DNA from: a virus
DNA: 44,952 bases
Direction: 5' to 3' (one strand)
Virus record (IMG/VR): IMGVR_UViG_3300031920_000114
Location: 1 to 44,952 of that record
Shown here one piece after another: positions 1-5,619 of this stretch (the stretch's first letter is position 1; every line of letters begins with the position of its first letter). The notes under the pieces are model-generated. The model did not search any database, was not told the origin of the DNA, and saw nothing but the letters and a program-made list of their open reading frames with translations. Both the position numbers and the translations under genes were made by a program.

Positions 1-9
1 GTATTTCAT
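1..9 (-). CDS. 5' end of a gene running off the left edge
   Basis: An ATG on the minus strand at 9-7 follows an AGGAG ribosome site (complement of 18-22) with normal spacing. The same leader, base for base, precedes the convincing gene that starts at 1056. Only the first three codons (M-K-Y) are inside the window, so the product is unknown. The start is supported by the duplicated leader rather than by coding content. Confidence 0.4.
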
Positions 10-99
10 CTCTTTATCTCCTGTAATAGTGCGGAAGTGCACCACACAAGCCACTGGTTCTAACATGTTAGAAGTCAATGGCCTGTAGGGTTATTCCCT
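4..99. repeat. Duplicated leader, copy A (about 96 bp)
   Basis: Positions 4-93 match 1051-1140 exactly. One mismatch follows at 94, then five more identical bases. The repeat spans the 3' side of one minus-strand gene, the 16-bp palindrome at 58-73, a ribosome site and the start codon of the next gene. It looks like a duplicated regulatory cassette, since it contains no complete gene. Confidence 0.95.
58..73. promoter_or_regulatory. 16-bp palindrome, site 1 (TTCTAACATGTTAGAA)
   Basis: A perfect inverted repeat lying between the stop of the gene at 98-649 and the start at 9, about 49 bp upstream of that start. It is one of eight family members. Perfect symmetry and intergenic placement suggest an operator for a dimeric DNA-binding protein. 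There is no T-run beside it, so a terminator is unlikely. Confidence 0.75.
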
Positions 100-649
100 A
101 TCTCCAATCAGCCAGCCACTCGAACGCATCAGCCACGCTCACATTGGTGCAGTCTGCACTGACCGTAGGGTCGCCACCTACAGTGAAGTAGCGCAGGCAG
201 TTGTAGTGCTTCACTGGCCTGATCGCTGGGCTAGTCTGGATGCACTCGTGAATAGATAGCGCCGAGGTAAAATCTGAGCTTACATACTCAAACTCAAGCG
301 TGTCCTTGCTAGGCTCCCAGTTATCACGAAGAACGCGCAGCGCAGCCGCCGCCTCATTAGCATAGTCGAGGAAGAACCGCCGCACGTCGGTGCTGTCGGT
401 GCTCGGGGTGTAGTCCTGCACAATGGCGTCCAGTAAATCCCACAATGGTAGTGCAACGTCCCCAAACCCGCCGCACGAGTACGCTACGCCAGAGTCGTCC
501 ATAACCTGTACCACGTCCCCGAAGTCAATGCAGTTATTAAAATCCGACGCGATCGGGTGCTTGCCAGACGCCTCGACTATAACGTGGTGCGTGTCGGTGC
601 CTGTTTCGCCCGCCTTATCAAAACTATAAATATTTACTTGCTTACCCAT
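98..649 (-). CDS. Hypothetical early protein, 183 aa
   Basis: I do not recognise this protein. It is acidic and mixed alpha/beta in composition, with no membrane segment and no obvious catalytic motif. The ATG at 649 lies two bases past the TAG of the gene at 652-1056, with GAGG about 8 bases upstream, so the two genes are probably translated from one message. It is the second gene after the palindrome at 1105-1120 and is followed by the palindrome at 58-73. Its place in a cluster of small minus-strand genes opposite the late block suggests an early, host-directed or metabolic role. That role is inferred from position only. Confidence 0.75.
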   Translation of the reverse strand: MGKQVNIYSFDKAGETGTDTHHVIVEASGKHPIASDFNNCIDFGDVVQVMDDSGVAYSCGGFGDVALPLWDLLDAIVQDYTPSTDSTDVRRFFLDYANEAAAALRVLRDNWEPSKDTLEFEYVSSDFTSALSIHECIQTSPAIRPVKHYNCLRYFTVGGDPTVSADCTNVSVADAFEWLADWR

Positions 650-651
650 GT

Positions 652-1056
652 CTATGCCTCGTTGTTGTCGTTAAATTCAAGTACCGTCCCAAGGTGCATC
701 AGCCCCTCGAAATTCAGCTCATTTATGTCCAGCGGAAATGTCCCGTCTTCTGCATCGGATACCATTGCAACCATCGCCAGACGCCAGCACTCTTTGATCG
801 TTTCTTTGATCGTTTCCGCTTCGCTGTCGATGTGGTTCAGGGCGTGCTCCCACGTCCAGTCTTCGATAGGCTCCCAGACACACATGCCAATAGGCTCCCG
901 CTCCTCGCTCACTGCTGCTACCAGCTCTTTGTAGTGTCCATACCAGTCCAGCTCTTTGTCCTTCCACTCGTCCTCGTAAAAGCACATCACTTGCGCCGTT
1001 GCCAGCCCGTACGCCTTCTGATCTAGCACGGGTTCTTTATGTGGTACGTGTTTCAT
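652..1056 (-). CDS. Hypothetical acidic early protein, 134 aa
   Basis: I do not recognise this protein. The open frame extends to 1125, but I chose the start at 1056 because an AGGAG site lies at the right distance (complement of 1065-1069). The upstream extension is only the duplicated leader read in frame, including the palindrome. The protein is strongly acidic and rich in Trp and Glu (for example EDEWKDKELDWYGHYKEL), a composition seen in phage early proteins that bind or mimic nucleic acid, although no family match is claimed. It is followed two bases later by the gene at 98-649. Confidence 0.75.
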   Translation of the reverse strand: MKHVPHKEPVLDQKAYGLATAQVMCFYEDEWKDKELDWYGHYKELVAAVSEEREPIGMCVWEPIEDWTWEHALNHIDSEAETIKETIKECWRLAMVAMVSDAEDGTFPLDINELNFEGLMHLGTVLEFNDNNEA

Positions 1057-1146
1057 CTCTTTATCTCCTGTAATAGTGCGGAAGTGCACCACACAAGCCA
1101 CTGGTTCTAACATGTTAGAAGTCAATGGCCTGTAGGGTTAGTCCCT
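1051..1146. repeat. Duplicated leader, copy B
   Basis: This is the second copy of the leader at 4-99, with 1051-1140 identical to 4-93. It carries the palindrome at 1105-1120 and the ribosome site and start codon of the gene at 652-1056. Confidence 0.95.
1105..1120. promoter_or_regulatory. 16-bp palindrome, site 2
   Basis: A perfect copy of TTCTAACATGTTAGAA between the stop of the clamp-like gene (1155) and the start at 1056, about 49 bp upstream of that start. It has the same spacing as site 1. Confidence 0.75.
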
Positions 1147-1154
1147 GCTCCTGC

Positions 1155-1763
1155 CTACAACCTCATAGGCATAATCACCCCGGCAAGGTCTACGTTGGTG
1201 TGTGGGTCGTGCGCCTCGAACCGCACCGCACCGTCTTTATCTGTAATCATCAGCTTAACGCCCGTCGCTCCAACTGCCTTGCAGGCCTGCCCCAGTGCAA
1301 TCAAATATTCAGGGTTCACACCGACGAAGTGCACCTCCTTCCCCGAGTCGGCCTGCATGACCGCTTCAACGTCAGGATACGTCCCGTCTACCGTCTTCGA
1401 GTTTGTTACCTTCTCCACCTCCAAGTCCGTAGACACCAGCGACACTGCCTTGCTCGACGGCGACGAGATCACAATCGTCTGGTCAAGAATTGGCAGGCCG
1501 TCCTTCGTCGCGTTCCGGATTGCAGCATTGACCGCAGTGATAGGCACGATCTTGTCGTCCGTACCCTCGCAGACAGGCACCCCGTCGTTAAAAGGGAAGT
1601 CGTCCGTATCATGTTGCAGGTATGTCGCCTGCATCATAATGTGCCCGTTGGTCGTGGTCATTTTCTCCGCTCCCATGTGCACCCCGTTCAGGTAGTATCG
1701 AACGTCCTTTTGTGCGCAGCATTTAGCGAGTGCGGTGAGTGTTTGCTTGTTTGTCATTTTCAT
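1155..1763 (-). CDS. Compact sliding-clamp-like protein (DNA polymerase III beta-like), 202 aa
   Basis: A DNA sliding clamp tethers the replicative polymerase to DNA. The sequence shows several signatures of bacterial beta clamps in the right order: RYYLNG at 22-27, TNGH at 38-41 (TDGH in E. coli), VDGTYPD at 125-131 (VDGRFPDY), NPEYL at 150-154, MITD at 172-175, and a C-terminus of MPMRL identical to that of E. coli DnaN. At 202 aa it is far shorter than the usual 366-aa, three-domain subunit. It appears to keep domain II and a shortened domain III and to lack domain I. The start at 1763 has AGAGGGG upstream, inside a small hairpin. A six-bp-core palindrome site lies just upstream. It could be a working two-domain clamp or a host-clamp mimic. 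Confidence 0.75.
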   Translation of the reverse strand: MKMTNKQTLTALAKCCAQKDVRYYLNGVHMGAEKMTTTNGHIMMQATYLQHDTDDFPFNDGVPVCEGTDDKIVPITAVNAAIRNATKDGLPILDQTIVISSPSSKAVSLVSTDLEVEKVTNSKTVDGTYPDVEAVMQADSGKEVHFVGVNPEYLIALGQACKAVGATGVKLMITDKDGAVRFEAHDPHTNVDLAGVIMPMRL

Positions 1764-1771
1764 AGTGTGTC

Positions 1772-1783
1772 GCCCCTCTGGGC
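1772..1783 (-). promoter_or_regulatory. SD-containing leader hairpin of the clamp gene
   Basis: The mRNA reads GCCC-AGAG-GGGC eight bases before the start codon. The AGGGG ribosome site forms the loop edge and 3' arm of the hairpin, so folding would hide it. It is one of four similar leaders. Confidence 0.55.
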
Positions 1784-1789
1784 TAAGTT

Positions 1790-1805
1790 ATCTAACATGT
1801 TAGAA
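1790..1805. promoter_or_regulatory. Palindrome, site 3 (ATCTAACATGTTAGAA)
   Basis: The 14-bp core is perfectly symmetric, and the outermost base pair is changed relative to the consensus. It lies one base beyond the stop codon (1807-1809) of the upstream gene and 27 bp before the clamp start. Confidence 0.7.
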
Positions 1806-1806
1806 G

Positions 1807-2103
1807 TTAAGAAATTATCGGTAGGCGCTTGCTTGCTTCCACCAGTCGTGCATAGTTGGCGTCCACCGTAGCGAACCCATTAACCCGCTCAGGAGATACC
1901 AGCTTGTACCCGTCGGGCTTGTCTTTCGGCTCGCAGATGATTACGTCTGATTCCGTGTAGCTGTCAGAGAGCTTATCTGCGTTCCGTACCCAGCGCACTG
2001 GCAGGTAGTAACAATAAAAGACCGCATACTGCAAGTTGAATTGTGCCTTGAACCACTTGAGCACCTCTTTACGAAGCTTTAATTTGTATTGGTCGAATGT
2101 CAT
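1807..2103 (-). CDS. Hypothetical early protein, 98 aa
   Basis: I do not recognise this protein. The N-terminal third is basic and aromatic (KWFKAQFNLQYAVFYCYY), and the remainder is soluble in character. Its ATG overlaps the TGA of the gene at 2100-2417 by four bases, so it is probably translated by coupling. A palindrome site sits directly behind its stop codon. No catalytic motif is visible. Confidence 0.7.
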   Translation of the reverse strand: MTFDQYKLKLRKEVLKWFKAQFNLQYAVFYCYYLPVRWVRNADKLSDSYTESDVIICEPKDKPDGYKLVSPERVNGFATVDANYARLVEASKRLPIIS

Positions 2104-2417
2104 ACGTCGTCCCCCTTGAATAATTCACGTTTAAGTTTCCGTGTCTGGTACACATGCTGGAACACGTCCTGAATTGATAAGAACGTGGTGCACCGCTCAG
2201 TCGTTACCATGCACCCACAATAGGCCAGCGCTTCATTAATAGACTGCACACTGCCTGCAAGGCTCCCATACGCAGCGGGCACTTTAAAATGCTCGTTGCC
2301 GATGTTCACCTCGCAGTCGTAGTAGGTGTTGCCGTTCTTCCGGTCGTACCATGTGCCGAACTGCATTGACACCGTGGTGTGTATGCCAAGCGGTTTAAGT
2401 GGTGTGTCTGTCTGCAT
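2100..2417 (-). CDS. Hypothetical early protein, 105 aa
   Basis: I do not recognise this protein. It is a soluble protein with four cysteines, three of them close together (YCGC, then ERC). It is the first gene of the minus-strand run that includes the clamp-like gene, because a gap of about 1 kb lies upstream. The start at 2417 is preceded by a hairpin with AGAGGGGC and, further up, by the palindrome at 2454-2469. Confidence 0.7.
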   Translation of the reverse strand: MQTDTPLKPLGIHTTVSMQFGTWYDRKNGNTYYDCEVNIGNEHFKVPAAYGSLAGSVQSINEALAYCGCMVTTERCTTFLSIQDVFQHVYQTRKLKRELFKGDDV

Positions 2418-2423
2418 TTGTTT

Positions 2424-2435
2424 GCCCCTCTAGGC
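2424..2435 (-). promoter_or_regulatory. SD-containing leader hairpin
   Basis: The mRNA reads GCCU-AGAG-GGGC six bases before the start at 2417. Compared with the clamp leader, one stem base changes from C to U but still pairs with G as a wobble. Confidence 0.5.
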
Positions 2436-2453
2436 TGGTTGTGATGTGCCGCG

Positions 2454-2469
2454 TTCTAACATGTTAGAA
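2454..2469. promoter_or_regulatory. 16-bp palindrome, site 4
   Basis: A perfect copy of TTCTAACATGTTAGAA, 37 bp upstream of the first gene of the left operon. A smaller imperfect inverted repeat (GGGAC/GTCCC, 2481-2496) lies just beyond it. Confidence 0.75.
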
Positions 2470-2543
2470 GTTGGTTGGCTGGGACGTAATTGTCCCGCTG
2501 ATGTATAGTTTCTCAATGCTTGATGCTTATGTCAAGCTTTATT

Positions 2544-3222
2544 ACTAGTAGCTAGCTGTGTGTAAGCGTTATTAAGCTAGTTATTTATAAGTGGTTGATT
2601 TTCAAGGGAAGGCTGCGGACTAGTGAAAACGTGGGGAAAGAATCACTAGTTTGGATGGCGGTAACGTGTTGAATCTAAACGGTTAAATGGTGAACTAGTG
2701 AATTAGTGATTTTATTTGAGATAGGGGGGAGGTAAAACGGTGCGCCCGCGCCTGACAAAAATTAAAATTACAGGGGAAAGGCGCTTATAGATACCTATAT
2801 ATTATTAACTAATTCACTAGTTACTACTTATTTATTGCAATAACAACTACTTACAACGTTTCAAACTAGTGAATTAGCAAACCCTTATTAACTAGAATTT
2901 TGACATATCCTTGCATATCAATGGTTTATCCCATTATAAAATCACTAGTAGAATCACTAGTTTGCGTCATTTGCGCGTCACGCTACGTACGGGAGCACAG
3001 GCATAACAGCACTAGTGATTAATCAGGCCTCAGCACTGTGCCGCTGCGCAGCAGTAGCGAATCACTAGTAGTCTAGTTATTTACCTCTACACACCTACGC
3101 ACACGTAGAGCACTAACTAGCTAGCTGGTACACTACCACAGCGCAGCCCCACATAGAGCAATCACTAGCAGTCTAGTTGCTCCGCTGCTGTGCGCTGCGC
3201 AGGTACAGGAGAATAACTAGCA
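2544..3222. repeat. ACTAGT iteron region, candidate replication origin
   Basis: Gene-free DNA with ten ACTAGT hexamers between 2544 and 3069 (starts at 2544, 2619, 2645, 2694, 2816, 2865, 2944, 2956, 3011 and 3064). ACTAGC/AACTAG variants occur near 3112, 3164 and 3215. About one hexamer per 4 kb is expected by chance. Two longer forms recur on both strands: AATCACTAG (six copies) and ACTAGTGAATTAG (three copies). The centre, about 2760-2940, is AT-rich. Clustered iterons beside an AT-rich stretch are typical of replication origins, although a large operator array is also possible. No credible ORF lies within 2418-3443. Confidence 0.6.
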
Positions 3223-3224
3223 GG

Positions 3225-3240
3225 TTCTAACATGTTAGAA
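3225..3240. promoter_or_regulatory. 16-bp palindrome, site 5
   Basis: A perfect TTCTAACATGTTAGAA at the right edge of the ACTAGT repeat region, in the gene-free stretch. Confidence 0.75.
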
Positions 3241-3324
3241 GGCTGAGCGGTGCCGCTGCGTGCGTGGTAGTAGCCATTGCATAACAGGCGGCGTATTAAT
3301 AGCGACGTATCTATAGTGCGACGT

Positions 3325-3340
3325 ATCTAACATGTTAGAA
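3325..3340. promoter_or_regulatory. Palindrome, site 6 (ATCTAACATGTTAGAA)
   Basis: The same outer-base variant as site 3. It lies 100 bp from site 5 in the gene-free stretch, between the minus-strand terminator and the iteron region. Confidence 0.7.
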
Positions 3341-3382
3341 CTGCCTCACGGGCGTGGGCGCGGCGTATCTACGCGTGCGCGG

Positions 3383-3399
3383 TGATAGTAGTGATAGTA
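3383..3399 (-). promoter_or_regulatory. Paired TGATAGTA motif (candidate minus-strand promoter element)
   Basis: Two exact TGATAGTA copies at 3383-3390 and 3392-3399, reading TACTATCA on the minus strand. They lie directly downstream of the minus-strand terminator at 3409-3440, where the next transcription unit would be expected to start. Three more copies occur at equivalent places near 4409-4428 and 4723. Confidence 0.4.
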
Positions 3400-3408
3400 A
3401 TTGAGGGC

Positions 3409-3440
3409 AAAAAAAATGCCCACCCCATTACAGGGTAGGC
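3409..3440 (-). terminator. Rho-independent terminator, minus strand
   Basis: The minus strand has a 7-bp stem (CCTACCC with GGGTGGG, one wobble pair), a short loop and then CA followed by eight T residues. It lies about 20 bp past the stop codon of the histone-H1-like gene and ends that unit. Confidence 0.85.
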
Positions 3441-3443
3441 TAG

Positions 3444-3459
3444 TTCTAACAGGTTAGAA
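3444..3459. promoter_or_regulatory. Palindrome variant, site 7 (TTCTAACAGGTTAGAA)
   Basis: A one-base variant of the palindrome that directly abuts the stop codon (3460-3462) of the histone-H1-like gene, between that stop and the terminator. Confidence 0.6.
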
Positions 3460-4311
3460 TTATATGCTCGCTTGTTTCGCTGCTGCTGCCTTTTTCAGCG
3501 CTGCTGCTGAAACCTTGCGCGCTGCTGGCTTTTTCGCTGCCACCTTGCGCGCTGCCTTGCGACTGGCTGCAACAACTGGGACGACTGACTCTATCGCCAC
3601 ACTATAGCCCGCTTTATTGAACGCTAAGATTAGTTTTTGCTTGTTAGCGATTAAGGCCTTCACTAGTTCAGCGCTTGAATCAGCATGCCCGAACGCTGCA
3701 GTTATGCTGCTGCTCCATCCAGACTCTTTTATAGTCGCTGCTGCCTTGCGCGCTTCCTGTGGTACTCGTGCCGCTCGCTTTGCTTTATTGGCTGGCTTAT
3801 TTGCTGCAGTATTAGTGCCGCGCTTATCTCCAATTTTTGCCGCTATCTTCAAACTGCTGGCGCTGTTGTTTATCTTGCGCGCTGTCATTGCGAGCACATC
3901 GCCGCTAGTCACTTTCTTGAATGTCTGCTTACCATCTACAATTTTGTCTTCAACATTGATTTTAACATCAGAAAATAAATGCAAGTTTAGTGCGTTAGTG
4001 ACAGTGCTCCACAGGTTCTTGTCATGCTGGATGTGATACCCGTCTGACATAATTTGCTTTTTCGCAATGGTGACTAATCGCTTGCACTCCAATTGCTTAG
4101 CGTCTGCCGTCCTTAAGTCTGGTTTCACGTGGGCATATATAAGCGCTGCCAATGCAATGCGCATTGCGCCCACCTCTGCCGTTATCCTGTCAATGTTGTT
4201 AAGCTTTGCATCCTGTGCTTTTACGTTTACCGTGATTGCATCATAGTCCGCGACCTTAACTCGCTTAACTGCTGGCTTGCGTGCTGCTGTTTTCTTAATT
4301 GCTTTTTTCAT
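3460..4311 (-). CDS. Histone-H1-like Lys/Ala-rich protein, 283 aa
   Basis: Both ends are highly basic and low in complexity. The N-terminus begins MKKAIKKTAARKPAVKRVK, and the last 35 residues are a run of AARK, AAKKPAARK and KKAAAAK motifs like the tails of eukaryotic and bacterial H1-like proteins. A second basic patch occurs near residues 165-195. Between these lie two soluble, partly helical segments. Such tails bind DNA without sequence preference, so a DNA-compacting or nucleoid-remodelling role is likely, although this is an inference. The start at 4311 follows GAGGGGC in a leader hairpin. The gene is a single unit between two terminators. Confidence 0.75.
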   Translation of the reverse strand: MKKAIKKTAARKPAVKRVKVADYDAITVNVKAQDAKLNNIDRITAEVGAMRIALAALIYAHVKPDLRTADAKQLECKRLVTIAKKQIMSDGYHIQHDKNLWSTVTNALNLHLFSDVKINVEDKIVDGKQTFKKVTSGDVLAMTARKINNSASSLKIAAKIGDKRGTNTAANKPANKAKRAARVPQEARKAAATIKESGWSSSITAAFGHADSSAELVKALIANKQKLILAFNKAGYSVAIESVVPVVAASRKAARKVAAKKPAARKVSAAALKKAAAAKQASI

Positions 4312-4317
4312 ATCAAT

Positions 4318-4330
4318 GCCCCTCGTGGGC
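4318..4330 (-). promoter_or_regulatory. SD-containing leader hairpin of the H1-like gene
   Basis: The mRNA reads GCCC-ACGAG-GGGC six bases before the start. It has the same stem as the clamp leader, with a five-base loop instead of four. Confidence 0.5.
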
Positions 4331-4408
4331 TAGTAAATAGTGGCTTCGCGTTATTGCTTACCACTGCCCACAGAGTACCAAATAGCGCCACTGCTATGCC
4401 TCCCGGCA

Positions 4409-4428
4409 TGATAGTAGCAATGATAGTA
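4409..4428 (-). promoter_or_regulatory. Paired TGATAGTA motif upstream of the H1-like gene
   Basis: Exact copies at 4409-4416 and 4421-4428, immediately past the minus-strand terminator at 4434-4462 and about 100 bp before the start at 4311. The order terminator, motif, gene repeats that seen at 3383-3440. Confidence 0.4.
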
Positions 4429-4433
4429 TGGGT

Positions 4434-4462
4434 AAAAAAATAGCACACCCCGAAGGATGTGC
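4434..4462 (-). terminator. Rho-independent terminator, minus strand
   Basis: An 8-bp stem (GCACATCC with GGGTGTGC) is closed by a UUCG tetraloop and followed by TA and seven T residues. It lies eight bases beyond the stop codon of the 57-aa gene. This supports that small gene and rules against the plus-strand frame at 4459-4668. Confidence 0.9.
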
Positions 4463-4469
4463 CGTTGTA

Positions 4470-4643
4470 TTACAGTACAGCGTGTACGTCGTGCCGTGGC
4501 ACACGTCGCTTGAGCTTGCGCTCTCTTGTGCTGGGGTGCTTCGCATGCTTCGCTAGCATCGCGTTCGACTTGCTTACAATGCTCAGCAGTGCAGCCAGCT
4601 CAGTCTTGGTGCAGGCATCAGGGTCTATGTTTATAGTGATCAT
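4470..4643 (-). CDS. Small basic protein, 57 aa
   Basis: The protein begins MITINIDPDACTKTELAAL and ends with a basic stretch (RERKLKRRVPRHD). I do not recognise the family. Support for it being real comes from the GGGGC ribosome site in a leader hairpin, a perfect terminator just past the stop, and a TGATAGTA motif 80 bp upstream. It is the first minus-strand gene left of the divergent region. The basic C-terminus would suit DNA or RNA binding, which makes it a possible regulator of the clusters. Confidence 0.65.
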   Translation of the reverse strand: MITINIDPDACTKTELAALLSIVSKSNAMLAKHAKHPSTRERKLKRRVPRHDVHAVL

Positions 4644-4651
4644 GGCGTATG

Positions 4652-4663
4652 CCCCATGTGGGG
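4652..4663 (-). promoter_or_regulatory. SD-containing leader hairpin of the 57-aa gene
   Basis: The mRNA reads CCCC-ACAU-GGGG eight bases before the start. All four stem pairs are intact, although the outer pair differs from the other three leaders. Confidence 0.5.
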
Positions 4664-4722
4664 TGTAGTGGTTAAGTGAGCCCTTATAGTAGGGGGGATG
4701 GACCCATCGCAGTCTGCGTATA

Positions 4723-4730
4723 TGATAGTA
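4723..4730 (-). promoter_or_regulatory. Single TGATAGTA motif in the divergent region
   Basis: The fifth exact copy of the motif, 80 bp upstream of the minus-strand start at 4643. It fits the idea that the motif marks minus-strand transcription starts. Confidence 0.35.
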
Positions 4731-4823
4731 GCCGTGTTTGCCTCATTACACGCGCCACTTTATAGAGGTTCCACTTTCGGCAATCTTTCACCCCTTAACC
4801 GCTCAAAAATTTTGGCCCAGACC

Positions 4824-4852
4824 TTTACAAAGGTTTCGCATTTAGCTACCAT
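4824..4852 (+). promoter_or_regulatory. Candidate sigma70-like promoter, leaderless
   Basis: TTTACA (4824-4829), a 17-bp spacer and TACCAT (4847-4852) resemble -35 and -10 boxes. The predicted transcription start falls at about 4858-4860, on the ATG of the first late-block gene (4859). No ribosome site lies just upstream of that ATG, so a leaderless message is possible. Confidence 0.4.
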
Positions 4853-4858
4853 TCCGCC

Positions 4859-5116
4859 ATGATCGATATAGCCAAACAACACCGGGCGTCAGGCAGCCCC
4901 AGAATCCTAGCCAAGTTCTTCACGAGCAAGGGCTACAGCCAAGCTGCCGAGTATCTAATCCACGACGGGCTCCGTACCCAAGAGATAAGGGACCCGCAAA
5001 ATGCGTTTCGGGGTCAGCCCGGGATTGAAAAAGTGCACCCACTGATTGCCCTTGAGTATGCCCGCTGGGTAGACTATGATGCTTATGCCAAGCTAGTTAT
5101 ACGTAAGCTAAAATGA
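4859..5116 (+). CDS. Mini KilA-N-like DNA-binding protein, 85 aa
   Basis: The C-terminal half, HPLIALEYARW at 60-70 and the helix after it, resembles the end of the KilA-N domain (typically HPDLAIQLAQWL followed by a basic helix). The N-terminal half could form the preceding helices, but is diverged. KilA-N proteins bind DNA and are common phage regulators or antirepressors. This one is a bare domain with no C-terminal partner. It is the first gene of the plus-strand block, at the divergent promoter, and its stop overlaps the start of the small terminase gene (ATGA). It could be a late-operon regulator or a packaging accessory. Confidence 0.5.
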   Translation: MIDIAKQHRASGSPRILAKFFTSKGYSQAAEYLIHDGLRTQEIRDPQNAFRGQPGIEKVHPLIALEYARWVDYDAYAKLVIRKLK

Positions 5117-5619
5117 ACCTTCCCGCCCAGACATGCAGCCCGAGCGAGCACGACATCGCTATGAACCTCGCCAAGAACCAGCTTGGTGATCGCCTCTCTG
5201 CGCCTGACTTTTGTGGTAAGTACGGAATAGAGATATTTCAACTGCGAGCGCTGGCAAAGAGTGAGTACTTCAAGCAGCTTGTGGCGTCGTACAAAAAGGA
5301 GCTGTCAGAGGACAATGAGGGCATACGCCTGAAAAGCGCCATTGCGCTCGAAGCGTGCATACCACGGCTATACCGCATGATACAGCACCAGCGCACTCCT
5401 CCTGCGGCGATAGTCTCAGGGGTGAAGCAGCTCGCGGAGATGGCAGGCGTTACCCGGGAAGAAAAGGCGATAACCGGGACCGGGTTCAGCATCCAGATAG
5501 ATTTATCCGGCTTACAGAAAGCAGCCGACACGATCAACGCAGCCAACGCTGGCAAGACTGTTATCCAGATACAGGCGGAGCGGGAACACAATGTTTTAGA
5601 TGCAGAGGTGATAAAATGA
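5113..5619 (+). CDS. Terminase small subunit, 168 aa
   Basis: The small terminase subunit recognises phage DNA and loads the large subunit for packaging. Length, position directly before the large subunit, and organisation fit: an N-terminal helical region that could hold a helix-turn-helix (about 15-60), a central helical region (65-125) and a diverged C-terminus. I see no residue-level signature that settles it. The gene overlaps its neighbours by ATGA on both sides. Confidence 0.65.
   Translation: MNLPAQTCSPSEHDIAMNLAKNQLGDRLSAPDFCGKYGIEIFQLRALAKSEYFKQLVASYKKELSEDNEGIRLKSAIALEACIPRLYRMIQHQRTPPAAIVSGVKQLAEMAGVTREEKAITGTGFSIQIDLSGLQKAADTINAANAGKTVIQIQAEREHNVLDAEVIK

Noticed and set aside
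1054-1125. In-frame extension of the 134-aa gene to 1125
   Set aside because: The extension is the duplicated leader and palindrome read as protein; the AGGAG-led ATG at 1056 is the better start.
1125-1871. 248-aa plus-strand frame across the clamp gene
   Set aside because: It is antisense to a protein with clear clamp motifs, has no ribosome site and has an Arg/His/Leu-rich shadow composition.
2544-3222. The repeat region as a CRISPR array
   Set aside because: Repeat units are 6-13 bp, irregularly spaced and on both strands; there are no uniform spacers or cas genes.
58-3459. Palindromes as terminators
   Set aside because: The stems are AT-rich, there is no following T-run, and some copies overlap coding sequence or lie just before start codons.
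4459-4668. 69-aa plus-strand frame in the divergent region
   Set aside because: It covers part of a minus-strand terminator and the 57-aa minus-strand gene, which has its own leader and terminator.
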